A stretch of DNA of 5,861 bases, taken from positions 1 through 5,861 of the forward strand of contig JAPLHI010000216.1 in NCBI GenBank assembly GCA_026389695.1, read 5' to 3'. The stretch is from Chloroflexota bacterium (GTDB taxonomy: Bacteria > Chloroflexota > Dehalococcoidia > GIF9 > UBA5629). Positions 1-5,362 of the stretch are shown here, piece by piece. The notes beneath the pieces were generated by a model, which did not search any database, was not told the DNA's origin, and was given only the letters and a program-made list of their open reading frames with translations. A program made the position numbers and the translations under genes. Each line of letters begins with the position of its first letter. The first letter of the stretch is position 1.

Positions 1-1062
1 GGTGGCAACGGGGAATCTTCTGCTCCCGCAGAAACAGGTGATAGCGGCGTAAAAACTATGGTGGGTGAAGTTATTACCGAAGATGAAATCTGGTCTTGCA
101 CCACCTGCCGGGCGTGCCAGGATGTATGTCCGGTCTTTATAGAGCATATTGACAAAATTATTGATATGAGGCGTCACCTTGTCCTGGATCTTGCAAAGAT
201 TCCTGAAACCGGCGAAGCTATTCTAAAATGCATAGAAGCAAGGGGGCACAGCTGCAAAGGAACAACCCTTACCAGAACTGATTGGACTACAGGTCTGGAC
301 ATTAAGCAGTTATCTGAAGATAGTAATGTCGAGTATGTGTTTTTTGCAGGCTGCGCAGCTTCTCTGGAAGAAAGAAGTACTAAGATCGCTATTGCTACAG
401 CCAAAATCTTAAAGACTGCAGGGACTAGTTTTGGTATATTAGGCGCTCAGGAAATGTGCTGTGGTGAGCCTGCTAGAAGATTGGGCAATGAATATCTTTT
501 CCAGACACTGGCAGCCCAAAATGTCGAGCAGTTTAAGAGCTATAATGCAAAAAAGATCATCACGATATGTCCGCACTGCTTCAATACACTTAAAAATGAA
601 TACCCGCAGTTTGATGGTAATTTTGAAGTGATACACCACAGTAGTTTTATCTCGAAACTGATCGATGAAGGCAAGATAAAACCGTCGATTCTAAAGGAGA
701 ATAAGATAACGTACCATGATTCATGTTACCTTGGCAGACATAACGATATCTATGATCCACAGAGACATGTACTTCGTTCCATCAGCAAGCTGCCAATTGT
801 TGAGATGGAACGGTCAAAGAACAATGGTTTCTGCTGCGGTGCCGGTGGTGGTAGATTCTGGATGGAGGAACGTATAGGCAAGCGTATTAGTGAAACGAGA
901 ATTGATCAAGTCATGGAAACGGGTGCCGATATAGTAGCCTCCGCCTGCCCGTATTGCGTACAGATGTTCACTGATGCTATTAAAGCCAAAGGCGCTGAGG
1001 AAACGCTGAAAGCATTTGATATTGCCGAACTTGTGGCAGAATCCCTAGGTAACAGCAAGTAA
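1..1062 (+). CDS. Heterodisulfide reductase subunit D-like (Fe-S) protein, 5'-truncated by window edge
   Basis: This is the C-terminal part of an iron-sulfur electron-transfer subunit of the HdrD/GlpC/LutA type. The reading frame is open back to base 1, so the ATG at 58 is probably internal and the true start lies outside the window. Numbering from that Met, a [4Fe-4S] ligand set CxxCxxCxxxCP sits at Cys14/17/20/24. Two CCG cysteine-rich domains follow: Cys99, CysCys134-135, CPHC171-174, then Cys223, CysCys259-260, CPYC297-300. The spacings match the CX31-39CCX35-36CXXC pattern of HdrB/HdrD modules that carry a noncubane cluster. Relatives normally have a second CxxCxxCxxxCP set just upstream, and longer members also have an N-terminal membrane or flavoprotein part; neither can be seen here. 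The likely role is thiol/disulfide or 2-hydroxyacid-linked electron transfer, but the substrate cannot be assigned. No partner subunit follows; the gene ends at a terminator, facing coaE and tRNA-Asn. Confidence 0.9.
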   Translation, partial: GGNGESSAPAETGDSGVKTMVGEVITEDEIWSCTTCRACQDVCPVFIEHIDKIIDMRRHLVLDLAKIPETGEAILKCIEARGHSCKGTTLTRTDWTTGLDIKQLSEDSNVEYVFFAGCAASLEERSTKIAIATAKILKTAGTSFGILGAQEMCCGEPARRLGNEYLFQTLAAQNVEQFKSYNAKKIITICPHCFNTLKNEYPQFDGNFEVIHHSSFISKLIDEGKIKPSILKENKITYHDSCYLGRHNDIYDPQRHVLRSISKLPIVEMERSKNNGFCCGAGGGRFWMEERIGKRISETRIDQVMETGADIVASACPYCVQMFTDAIKAKGAEETLKAFDIAELVAESLGNSK

Positions 1063-1092
1063 TAGTCAAATTACTATCAGATCGCTAGAAAG

Positions 1093-1140
1093 AATGTGGG
1101 TCGTGATAAGAAAAGCATTACGACCCGCATTTATTATTTC
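1093..1140 (+). terminator. Rho-independent terminator of the Fe-S subunit gene
   Basis: A 15-bp stem pairs 1093-1107 with 1117-1131 around a 9-base loop and is followed by a T-rich tail (TTATTATTTC). Two pairs in the stem are G-U wobbles when read as plus-strand RNA. On the minus strand these become A/C mismatches, so the hairpin is best suited to terminate the upstream Fe-S gene. It could also act weakly on transcripts coming from tRNA-Asn in the opposite direction, since that side also has a fairly T-rich tail. Confidence 0.8.
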
Positions 1141-1175
1141 AATATATGAGAAACTTGAATATATCTGAAAGTTAT

Positions 1176-1250
1176 TGGCTCCTCGGGTAGGATTCGAACC
1201 TACAACCTAGCGGTTAACAGCCGCCCGCTCTACCATTGAGCTACCGAGGA
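1176..1250 (-). tRNA. tRNA-Asn (anticodon GUU), CCA encoded
   Basis: The reverse complement folds as a full cloverleaf of 75 nt. It has a 7-bp acceptor stem TCCTCGG/CCGAGGA, a D arm starting GCTC, and an anticodon stem GGCGG/CCGCT with one G-U pair. The loop is CTGTTAA, giving anticodon GTT at 1216-1218, and the T arm is GTAGG-TTCGAAT-CCTAC. The discriminator base is G and the 3' CCA is encoded (1176-1178). It lies downstream of coaE on the same strand, with a separate promoter-like site in between. Confidence 0.97.
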
Positions 1251-1307
1251 ATGGAAGCCGAAGGATAATGAATTCAGGTACCAAGTCCACTATAAAATAA
1301 CCGTGAT

Positions 1308-1337
1308 ATTATAGCATCGTCGATTATTTATCAGCAA
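1308..1337 (-). promoter_or_regulatory. Probable promoter of tRNA-Asn
   Basis: On the minus strand a perfect TATAAT (1308-1313) is preceded by TGC, giving an extended -10 element (TGnTATAAT). A weak -35, TTGCTG (1332-1337), lies 18 bases upstream. Transcription would begin near 1301, leaving about a 50-base leader before the mature tRNA. The site lies between the end of coaE and the tRNA, so the tRNA can be made independently of the coaE operon. Confidence 0.55.
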
Positions 1338-1357
1338 AACTGCATCCAAGCAACATG

Positions 1358-1963
1358 TTACCTTGACATCAGCTGATCATAGATAACCTGTACCTGTTGC
1401 CGGGTTTCTTCCAGAGTACCATCGTTGTTAATGACATAATCCGCGAATTTCATCTTTTCCTTTATTGGAATTTGATTTCTTATTCGATTGCGTGCGTCTT
1501 CTTCACTAACTCCTCTGGCAATGAGCCTTTTCAACTGGATTTCAGGAGAGGCGAAGACCACTATGATTTTATCGACGAGTCTCCGAGCAATCTCAGGACC
1601 GACTTCGAGAAGAAGGGGTATGTCTTTAACCACCAAGCCATCCGGAGCCACTTTCCTTCTTTCTTCGATGAGATTTGTATCTTCTCGTAATACCTCGGGA
1701 TGAACAATGGAATTTAGTTTTTGAAGCGCTTGCGGATTGCTAAACACAATATCGGCTAACTTTTGTCTGTTTATCGTCTTATCTCTATTCAAAATTCCGT
1801 CGCCAAATTGATCAACAATTTTCTGCCATGCTCTCTGTCCCGGTTCTTCTACTTTACGGGCTAATGCATCCGCGTCGATAATATAGGCACCCAGATCCTG
1901 GAACATCTTTGCCACGGTGCTTTTTCCAGTTCCAATGGTACCTGTAATGCCAGCAATAATCAT
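1358..1963 (-). CDS. coaE: Dephospho-CoA kinase
   Basis: This is the last enzyme of coenzyme A biosynthesis: it phosphorylates the 3'-hydroxyl of the dephospho-CoA ribose using ATP, in the cytoplasm. The 201-residue product has the usual length of the family. It shows a Walker A loop GTIGTGKS at residues 8-15, the IIDADALAR segment around Asp30/Asp32 (substrate-binding and catalytic region), IVHPE at 86-90, IPLLLE at 115-120, an arginine-rich lid region around residues 146-163, and ADYVINNDG at 174-182. It starts with ATG only six bases after the stop codon of the PHP gene on the same strand. No good Shine-Dalgarno sequence precedes it, which suggests translational coupling to the PHP gene. 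No hairpin terminator is seen directly after it. The assignment is very secure. Confidence 0.96.
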   Translation of the reverse strand: MIIAGITGTIGTGKSTVAKMFQDLGAYIIDADALARKVEEPGQRAWQKIVDQFGDGILNRDKTINRQKLADIVFSNPQALQKLNSIVHPEVLREDTNLIEERRKVAPDGLVVKDIPLLLEVGPEIARRLVDKIIVVFASPEIQLKRLIARGVSEEDARNRIRNQIPIKEKMKFADYVINNDGTLEETRQQVQVIYDQLMSR

Positions 1964-1969
1964 AACGTT

Positions 1970-2602
1970 TTAACGGTGGTTTGGTGAACCCGTGAACCTT
2001 CCCGCTTTCAATTCTTGAATTAATTCAACTTCATTCTGTATTTGTTTTTCGAATATAGTGACACATTTTCCAAGTTCGTCGGAAAAGTGGGCGTCGCTAC
2101 CACCTGAAATCTGTAATCCCAACTTTTCAGCTAATTGGCAGGCAAGAATATTGTTCCCTTCTAAATTACGTCCGTTGAAGCCTTCAAGAGCGTCGACCCG
2201 ATCAAATACCGGCCTTTTCATTACAATATCTGAAGCAATGTTGAAATCTGTTATCGTGTTGCAGGGGAAACCTCGGAAGGGATGAGCAGCAATCATGAAA
2301 CCGCTGGTATTCGTGACAAGGTTACGGAGTTCCGTAATGCTGATGACAGTGGTGAAATTTATATTCAATCCAAAGACAAGGACTTCTCCTCCTTCTTTTA
2401 CCATGACCTCGACCCCGCGAAAAACAGGGAAGTTGTAGAAGGCACTCAGTTCCATTAAAGCTGATAAATCCCAGGCTCTATCATGTTCGGTAAAACAAAT
2501 ACCGTCAAGTCCTGTGTCACGGGCTTTCTTTATTGCTTCCTCGGGATCTAAATTGCTGTCAGGGGACAACTTACTGGTGTGAATATGAAGATCAATTTTC
2601 AA
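1970..2602 (-). CDS. PHP-domain metal-dependent phosphoesterase
   Basis: A 210-residue stand-alone PHP-domain protein. PHP enzymes use a cluster of divalent metals to hydrolyse phosphoester bonds; relatives include the TrpH/YciV-type phosphatase-exonuclease and histidinol-phosphate phosphatase, and the substrate here cannot be read from the sequence. Metal-ligand motifs are all present: HIHT (His6, His8), Asp15, FTEHD (His40), GVEV (Glu65), AAHPFR (His107) and GGSDAH (Asp170, His172). Translation begins at a TTG: it gives the canonical N-terminus MKIDLHIHT, and an in-frame TAA lies six codons upstream (2618-2620), so no earlier start is possible. A GAGAG ribosome-binding site lies about eight bases ahead. 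It is the first gene of an operon with coaE, six bases apart. The link to CoA synthesis is positional only. Confidence 0.9.
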   Translation of the reverse strand: MKIDLHIHTSKLSPDSNLDPEEAIKKARDTGLDGICFTEHDRAWDLSALMELSAFYNFPVFRGVEVMVKEGGEVLVFGLNINFTTVISITELRNLVTNTSGFMIAAHPFRGFPCNTITDFNIASDIVMKRPVFDRVDALEGFNGRNLEGNNILACQLAEKLGLQISGGSDAHFSDELGKCVTIFEKQIQNEVELIQELKAGRFTGSPNHR

Positions 2603-2608
2603 GAAATT

Positions 2609-2613
2609 CTCTC
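2609..2613 (-). promoter_or_regulatory. Ribosome-binding site supporting the TTG start of the PHP gene
   Basis: Read on the minus strand, GAGAG lies seven to eight bases before the TTG codon at 2600-2602. Together with the in-frame stop at 2618-2620 it fixes the non-ATG start. Confidence 0.5.
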
Positions 2614-2635
2614 GGGTTTAACACCTGGAATAACT

Positions 2636-2678
2636 AAAAAATATGAGCCAATTGTTATAGCTACCTCAATTGGCTCAT
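2636..2678 (-). terminator. Hairpin with T-tract on the minus strand ahead of the PHP gene (terminator or attenuator)
   Basis: A perfect 12-bp inverted repeat (2643-2654 with 2667-2678) encloses a 12-base loop. Read on the minus strand the stem is followed by ATTTTTT, the layout of an intrinsic terminator. No gene on the minus strand ends just upstream; the next thing downstream is the PHP start codon 34 bases on. It may therefore be an attenuator in the php-coaE leader, the leftover terminator of a lost gene, or a protein-binding operator. On the plus strand no T-run follows the stem. Confidence 0.55.
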
Positions 2679-2684
2679 CAGTAA

Positions 2685-2690
2685 ATTATA
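2685..2690 (-). promoter_or_regulatory. Candidate -10 element of the PHP-coaE operon
   Basis: A perfect TATAAT on the minus strand lies just upstream of the 12-bp inverted repeat, so transcription would start at about its first base (near 2678). No convincing -35 hexamer is found 16-18 bases upstream, so this is only a candidate. An overlapping reading, TGC followed by TAATAT, would give an extended -10. Confidence 0.3.
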
Positions 2691-2742
2691 TTAGCATTTT
2701 GGTCAATTTAACACAAATGAATTTACTTCAAAATTTGATTCA

Positions 2743-2771
2743 TTGACATTTATTGTGGCATAAATTAACAT
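2743..2771 (+). promoter_or_regulatory. Candidate sigma-70-type promoter for the BKACE gene
   Basis: A perfect -35 TTGACA (2743-2748) is followed after 17 bases by TAACAT (2766-2771), a four-of-six match to the -10 consensus. Transcription would start near 2778, giving a leader of about 220 bases that contains the dyads at 2853-2942. Other -10-like hexamers closer to the gene (TATAAC at 2936, TATATT at 2947) lack a good -35. Confidence 0.45.
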
Positions 2772-2881
2772 TTACCGTAGAATTTGCAATGCTCTATATA
2801 TCGTAACCGAAGGTATACAACTTCTTCAGATGTTGGCTGGTCGGGCTGTTAAATATTAATATATCAGATAGTTAATAATTA

Positions 2882-2904
2882 CTGATTAAATACCCCTTAA
2901 TCAG
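2882..2904. repeat. 8-bp inverted repeat upstream of the BKACE gene
   Basis: CTGATTAA (2882-2889) and TTAATCAG (2897-2904) are perfect reverse complements separated by seven bases. No T-run follows on either strand, so it fits an operator better than a terminator. It lies about 95 bases before the BKACE start codon. Confidence 0.5.
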
Positions 2905-2986
2905 GTTTAATATCTGAGTATACTGGTACTCTCGTTATAACGCGCTTATATTCTCCTATTTATAACTTGAGTGGATTAATCAAACC

Positions 2987-2993
2987 GGGAGGT
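2987..2993 (+). promoter_or_regulatory. Strong ribosome-binding site setting the BKACE start at 3000
   Basis: GGGAGGT lies six bases before the ATG at 3000. It decides the start: the frame can be extended back to a TTG at 2967, but that would place this Shine-Dalgarno sequence inside the coding region and add residues not expected in the family. Confidence 0.85.
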
Positions 2994-2999
2994 AATGGA

Positions 3000-3716
3000 A
3001 TGCCGCAGGAAAAAGTAATTGTAACCGCAGCGCTTACCGGCTCAGTTCATTATCCCAGCATGTCACCATATTTACCTTTAAGTCCCAAACAAATAATTGA
3101 GGACGGCGTTAGATCCGCTGAGGCGGGTGCTGCAGTTCTACATATCCATGTACGAAATCCGGAAAACGGCATGCCAACTCCTGACCTGGATATCTTCCGA
3201 GAAGTACTGACAGGTATTAAAGCAAAAACTAACGCTGTAATTTGCTTATCTACCGGTGGTGGAATGGGAATGAGCACGGAACAACGTGCAACACCGCTGA
3301 TCACTTTTAAACCGGAAATGGCATCATTGAATTTCGGGTCTATGAATTTTACTGTATTTCCTGGGGCTGAAAAAATTAAAGAATGGAAATACCCCTGGGA
3401 AAAATTGGCTATGCTTGCAAGTGAAGATTACATTTTCCCCAATGAAGCTATTGGAGCTGGCAACTTTACCTGGTCGGCGATAGGGTCCGGCAGAAATCAA
3501 ATGCCGATTTGTGCTGTGGCATTAGCTATGGGTGGAAATGTCAGAGTCGGTCTTGAAGATAGCCTGTATATCAGCAAAGGTGTCTTAGCTAAAAGCAGTG
3601 CTGAGCATGTAGAAAAGATAATACGAATCATGCGTGAACTGAGCCTTGAACCGGCTACACCGGAAGAGACAAGAAAAACATTGAGGCTTAAAGGAGCCGA
3701 CAAGGTAAATTTTTAA
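3000..3716 (+). CDS. BKACE-family (DUF849, 3-keto-5-aminohexanoate cleavage type) protein with apparent internal deletion
   Basis: BKACE enzymes are zinc-dependent: they cleave a beta-keto acid with acetyl-CoA to give acetoacetate and a new CoA thioester. The N-terminal part shows TAALTGSVH (9-17), MSPYLP (21-26), HIHVR with the zinc ligands His48 and His50, LSTGGG (83-88) and MASLNFGSMNF (107-117). The C-terminal part shows WSAIGSGRNQMP (158-169), GGNVRVGLEDSLYI (178-191, with the Arg, zinc-ligand Glu186 and Asp187) and the closing ATP-EE-R/LKG-KV-F pattern. Between IFPN (145-148) and GAGNFTWS (152-159), relatives of about 308 residues carry some 70 further residues, including the PELE/FEFECYD-type strand with a catalytic glutamate and the HLYNLA segment. 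Here these are absent without a frame change, leaving 238 residues. Part of the TIM barrel must be missing, so activity is doubtful. It may be a decaying gene, a divergent variant or an assembly collapse. Confidence 0.85.
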   Translation: MPQEKVIVTAALTGSVHYPSMSPYLPLSPKQIIEDGVRSAEAGAAVLHIHVRNPENGMPTPDLDIFREVLTGIKAKTNAVICLSTGGGMGMSTEQRATPLITFKPEMASLNFGSMNFTVFPGAEKIKEWKYPWEKLAMLASEDYIFPNEAIGAGNFTWSAIGSGRNQMPICAVALAMGGNVRVGLEDSLYISKGVLAKSSAEHVEKIIRIMRELSLEPATPEETRKTLRLKGADKVNF

Positions 3717-3834
3717 TCTCCGGCTAAGTTATACAAAGTCACAATACTCCTTGTTGATGATCTAAATTGCAGAGGTAATTGTTAAGTTTCATTCTTCAGC
3801 AGCACAGGATATACATAGGACCTGTGGCTTAGCC

Positions 3835-3930
3835 ATGATATATAACGCATTGAATAATTTCGGTTTTGAAACCGCTATGACTACCTTCGCTCGGGAAATA
3901 TATTATCAGATTCAGGCCTTCTTGCGGTGA
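3835..3930 (+). other. Short open frame (31 codons) between BKACE and MOSC genes, doubtful
   Basis: An ATG-started frame of 31 codons ends with TGA at 3928-3930, 15 bases before the MOSC start. The frame is open further back to a TAA at 3763-3765 but has no standard start there. The ATG has no Shine-Dalgarno sequence. The peptide (MIYNALNNFGFE...) is not recognised. It may be the degraded end of a lost gene or chance; the remaining sequence of this 229-base gap shows only a possible promoter and a short palindrome (CGGTTT-TG-AAACCG, 3861-3874). Confidence 0.15.
3877..3906 (+). promoter_or_regulatory. Candidate promoter of the MOSC gene
   Basis: ATGACT (3877-3882, four of six to the -35 consensus) and TATTAT (3901-3906, five of six to the -10) are 18 bases apart. 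The start would fall near 3913, about 33 bases before the MOSC ATG. The match is modest. Confidence 0.3.
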
Positions 3931-3945
3931 AAAAAGATTCAAAAT

Positions 3946-4386
3946 ATGATACCTAAAGTAATTGCAGTATGCAGTAGTAAGAAAAAAGGCACCAATAAAA
4001 TCCCTATCGATTCGGGATTCTTACAAATAGGAATAGGGCTGATTGGTGATGCTCATGCAGACGGTCCTCCCCAGAGAGAAATCAGTCTGCTGGCCACGGA
4101 AAGCATAAAGAAAATGAATGTCAACGGGTATGTTTTCAAGCCCGGAGACTTTGCTGAAAACATAACCACCCGGGGAATTAAACTTACTTCTGTCCCAATA
4201 GGGACACAATTGAAAGTGGGGGAAGATGTGATTTTGGAAGTAACCCAGATAGGAAAAAAATGTCATACTGATTGTGCAATTTTTAAGGAAGTTGGTAAAT
4301 GTATCATGCCCAGAGAAGGCGTTTTCGCTAAGGTTATTCACAGTGGTTCGGTTAAAGCTGGGGATACTATTGAAGTACTATCTTGA
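3946..4386 (+). CDS. Stand-alone MOSC-domain protein
   Basis: A 146-residue protein made of a single MOSC (molybdenum cofactor sulfurase C-terminal) domain, the normal size for stand-alone members. MOSC domains bind or pass on sulfur or Moco and have a conserved cysteine; many stand-alone ones in anaerobes remain uncharacterised. Visible motifs are the N-terminal AVCSSKKKGT (7-16), GDAHA (34-38), REISLLA (44-50), PGDFAENITTRGI (66-78), EVTQIGK followed by CHTDC (Cys106, Cys110), Cys119 and MPREGVFAKV (121-130). Cys106 is the best candidate for the functional cysteine by position in the family. The Shine-Dalgarno region is weak (A-rich, GGTGA about 15 bases away). The isochorismatase-family gene follows 43 bases later on the same strand. 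No Moco synthesis gene is in the window, so its partner cannot be named. Confidence 0.9.
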   Translation: MIPKVIAVCSSKKKGTNKIPIDSGFLQIGIGLIGDAHADGPPQREISLLATESIKKMNVNGYVFKPGDFAENITTRGIKLTSVPIGTQLKVGEDVILEVTQIGKKCHTDCAIFKEVGKCIMPREGVFAKVIHSGSVKAGDTIEVLS

Positions 4387-4429
4387 TACCTGAGAAATAA
4401 ATTCGGGGATATTCGAAAATAGGAACACC

Positions 4430-5080
4430 ATGAACAAATATATACAGCCCGACTATGATAAGTTGACCCTGCTTACTATCGACGTACAAAATGATTTTTC
4501 ACTTCCCGGGGCGGTGATGGAAATTAGGGGACCTCTGGATGTTATACCTAATATTGTGAAACTACTATTAATGCTCAGAGAATCTTCTAAACCAATTGTT
4601 CACATAGTGAGGCTTTACAAAGAAGATGGGTCAAATGTGGATAATGTCAGAAGAAAATGGATTGAGAGTGGTGTAAGTGCAGCAAGACCGGGCACGGAAG
4701 GCGCAGAGTTGGTTAAAGAATTGAAACCAAATGACACGAGATTGAATTCCGCCAAGCTTTTGAAGGGAGGTATCCAGGAAATAGCGTTGAATGAATTTAT
4801 TATATATAAAACACGTTGGGGAGCTTTTTATAAAACTCCTTTGGAAAAGTTTCTAAAACGGAAAGGAGTTAACACTCTGGTTTTTACAGGATGCAATTTC
4901 CCCAATTGCCCCAGGACTTCGATTTATGAAGCCAGTGAACGTGATTTCAAAATAGTTGTGATACAGGATGCCATATCCGGTGTGTACGAAAAAGGACTAG
5001 TTGAGCTAGACAATATAGGTTGCGAGATAATTAGTACCAGTGAGTTTATTGAGAAATTCAGTTTGTCTAAATGTAGTTGA
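4430..5080 (+). CDS. Isochorismatase-family cysteine hydrolase
   Basis: A 216-residue member of the isochorismatase-like (cysteine hydrolase) superfamily, which includes nicotinamidases, N-carbamoylsarcosine amidases, ureidoacrylate hydrolases and true isochorismatases. The Asp-Lys-Cys triad is visible: Asp18 in LLTIDVQNDF, Lys127 in IIYKTRWGAFYKT, and Cys160 in GCNFPNCPRTSIYEASERDF. The last motif replaces the more common GVxTNxCVxxT. Asp178 and Ala179 (VIQDA) also match the fold. A family label is secure but the substrate is not; the Zn-binding motif of nicotinamidases is not evident, so amide or carbamoyl hydrolysis is the broad guess. AGGA lies about six bases before the ATG. The MOSC gene precedes it by 43 bases and may share its transcript. 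A weak 7-bp hairpin without a T-run (5076-5099) overlaps the stop codon. Confidence 0.9.
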   Translation: MNKYIQPDYDKLTLLTIDVQNDFSLPGAVMEIRGPLDVIPNIVKLLLMLRESSKPIVHIVRLYKEDGSNVDNVRRKWIESGVSAARPGTEGAELVKELKPNDTRLNSAKLLKGGIQEIALNEFIIYKTRWGAFYKTPLEKFLKRKGVNTLVFTGCNFPNCPRTSIYEASERDFKIVVIQDAISGVYEKGLVELDNIGCEIISTSEFIEKFSLSKCS

Positions 5081-5140
5081 GTTGTAGCTTCCACTCAACA
5101 TATACTATTAAGGATGGGAGCGGCAGTATAGAACGGATAT

Positions 5141-5214
5141 TGGCTGCCGAGCCAGGATTCGAACCTGGGCAAATGGATCCAAAGTCCATCGTGCTACCAC
5201 TACACAACTCGGCA
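5141..5214 (-). tRNA. tRNA-Gln (anticodon UUG), CCA encoded
   Basis: The reverse complement folds as a 74-nt cloverleaf: acceptor TGCCGAG/CTCGGCA, D arm GTGT/GCAC, anticodon stem ATGGA/TCCAT with loop CTTTGGA (anticodon TTG at 5180-5182), and T arm CCAGG-TTCGAAT-CCTGG. The discriminator is G and the CCA is encoded at 5141-5143. The first acceptor pair is U-A, as is usual for bacterial tRNA-Gln. Confidence 0.97.
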
Positions 5215-5229
5215 ATCCGCGTTTAGGTT

Positions 5230-5257
5230 ATCATAGAATTCCGAGAGGGTCAATCAA
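5230..5257 (-). promoter_or_regulatory. Probable promoter of tRNA-Gln
   Basis: On the minus strand TTGATT (5252-5257) and TATGAT (5230-5235, five of six to the -10 consensus) are 16 bases apart. The start would be near 5223, about nine bases before the mature tRNA. An overlapping TTGACC with TAACCT 17 bases on is a weaker alternative. Confidence 0.45.
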
Positions 5258-5274
5258 GATATCCACAGTGAAAA

Positions 5275-5303
5275 TTGTTAATAATTCCTAAAACTTTTCT
5301 AAA
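5275..5303 (+). promoter_or_regulatory. Candidate promoter of the 43-residue membrane protein
   Basis: TTGTTA (5275-5280) and TCTAAA (5298-5303), each four of six to consensus, are 17 bases apart. The start would be near 5310, so the transcript would carry both arms of the inverted repeat at 5314-5355. A TATAAA at 5333-5338 is an alternative -10 without a good -35; if that were used, the left arm would not be transcribed. Confidence 0.25.
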
Positions 5304-5313
5304 CCTTTTTATT

Positions 5314-5355
5314 TCCACTTCCGTTAAATAAGTATAAATAAAAAACTGAAGTGGA
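5314..5355 (+). repeat. Inverted repeat covering the ribosome-binding site of the small membrane protein
   Basis: TCCACTTC (5314-5321) and GAAGTGGA (5348-5355) are perfect 8-bp reverse complements with a 26-base AT-rich loop. The right arm contains most of the GGAG Shine-Dalgarno sequence (5353-5356) of the small gene. In RNA it could hide that site; in DNA it could be an operator around a promoter. Both are inference. Confidence 0.45.
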
Positions 5356-5362
5356 GATAAAA

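Larger units (their letters stand above)
2603..2999. other. AT-rich divergent intergenic region, no gene seen
   Basis: About 400 bases separate the divergent PHP and BKACE genes. All frames on both strands are broken by stops within short distances and no recognisable peptide or RNA gene is seen. It holds the minus-strand hairpin at 2636-2678, a sigma-70-like promoter at 2743-2771, the palindrome ATATTAATAT (2853-2862), an 8-bp inverted repeat CTGATTAA/TTAATCAG (2882-2889 with 2897-2904), a 5-bp repeat GAGTA/TACTC (2916-2931) and the palindrome CGTTATAACG (2933-2942). The cluster of dyads just before the BKACE gene suggests regulator binding, which is inference. Confidence 0.6.

Noticed and set aside
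174..639. Minus-strand open frames within the Fe-S subunit gene
   Set aside because: They are antisense to a clearly conserved CCG-domain coding region and have no recognisable content.
1397..1703. Two plus-strand open frames opposite coaE
   Set aside because: Both are shadows of the coaE reading frame and show no family motifs, while coaE on the other strand is complete.
2967..2999. Upstream TTG start for the BKACE protein
   Set aside because: It would translate the GGGAGGT ribosome-binding site; the ATG at 3000 has ideal spacing to that site and gives the usual family N-terminus.
3050..3703. Minus-strand open frames opposite the BKACE gene
   Set aside because: Shadows of the strongly conserved plus-strand protein.
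5076..5099. Hairpin GTTGAGT/ACTCAAC at the end of the isochorismatase-family gene as terminator
   Set aside because: Only seven base pairs, overlaps the stop codon and has no T-run after it.
5260..5268. DnaA-box-like ATATCCACA
   Set aside because: A single eight-of-nine match with no further boxes or dnaA/dnaN genes nearby does not support an origin.
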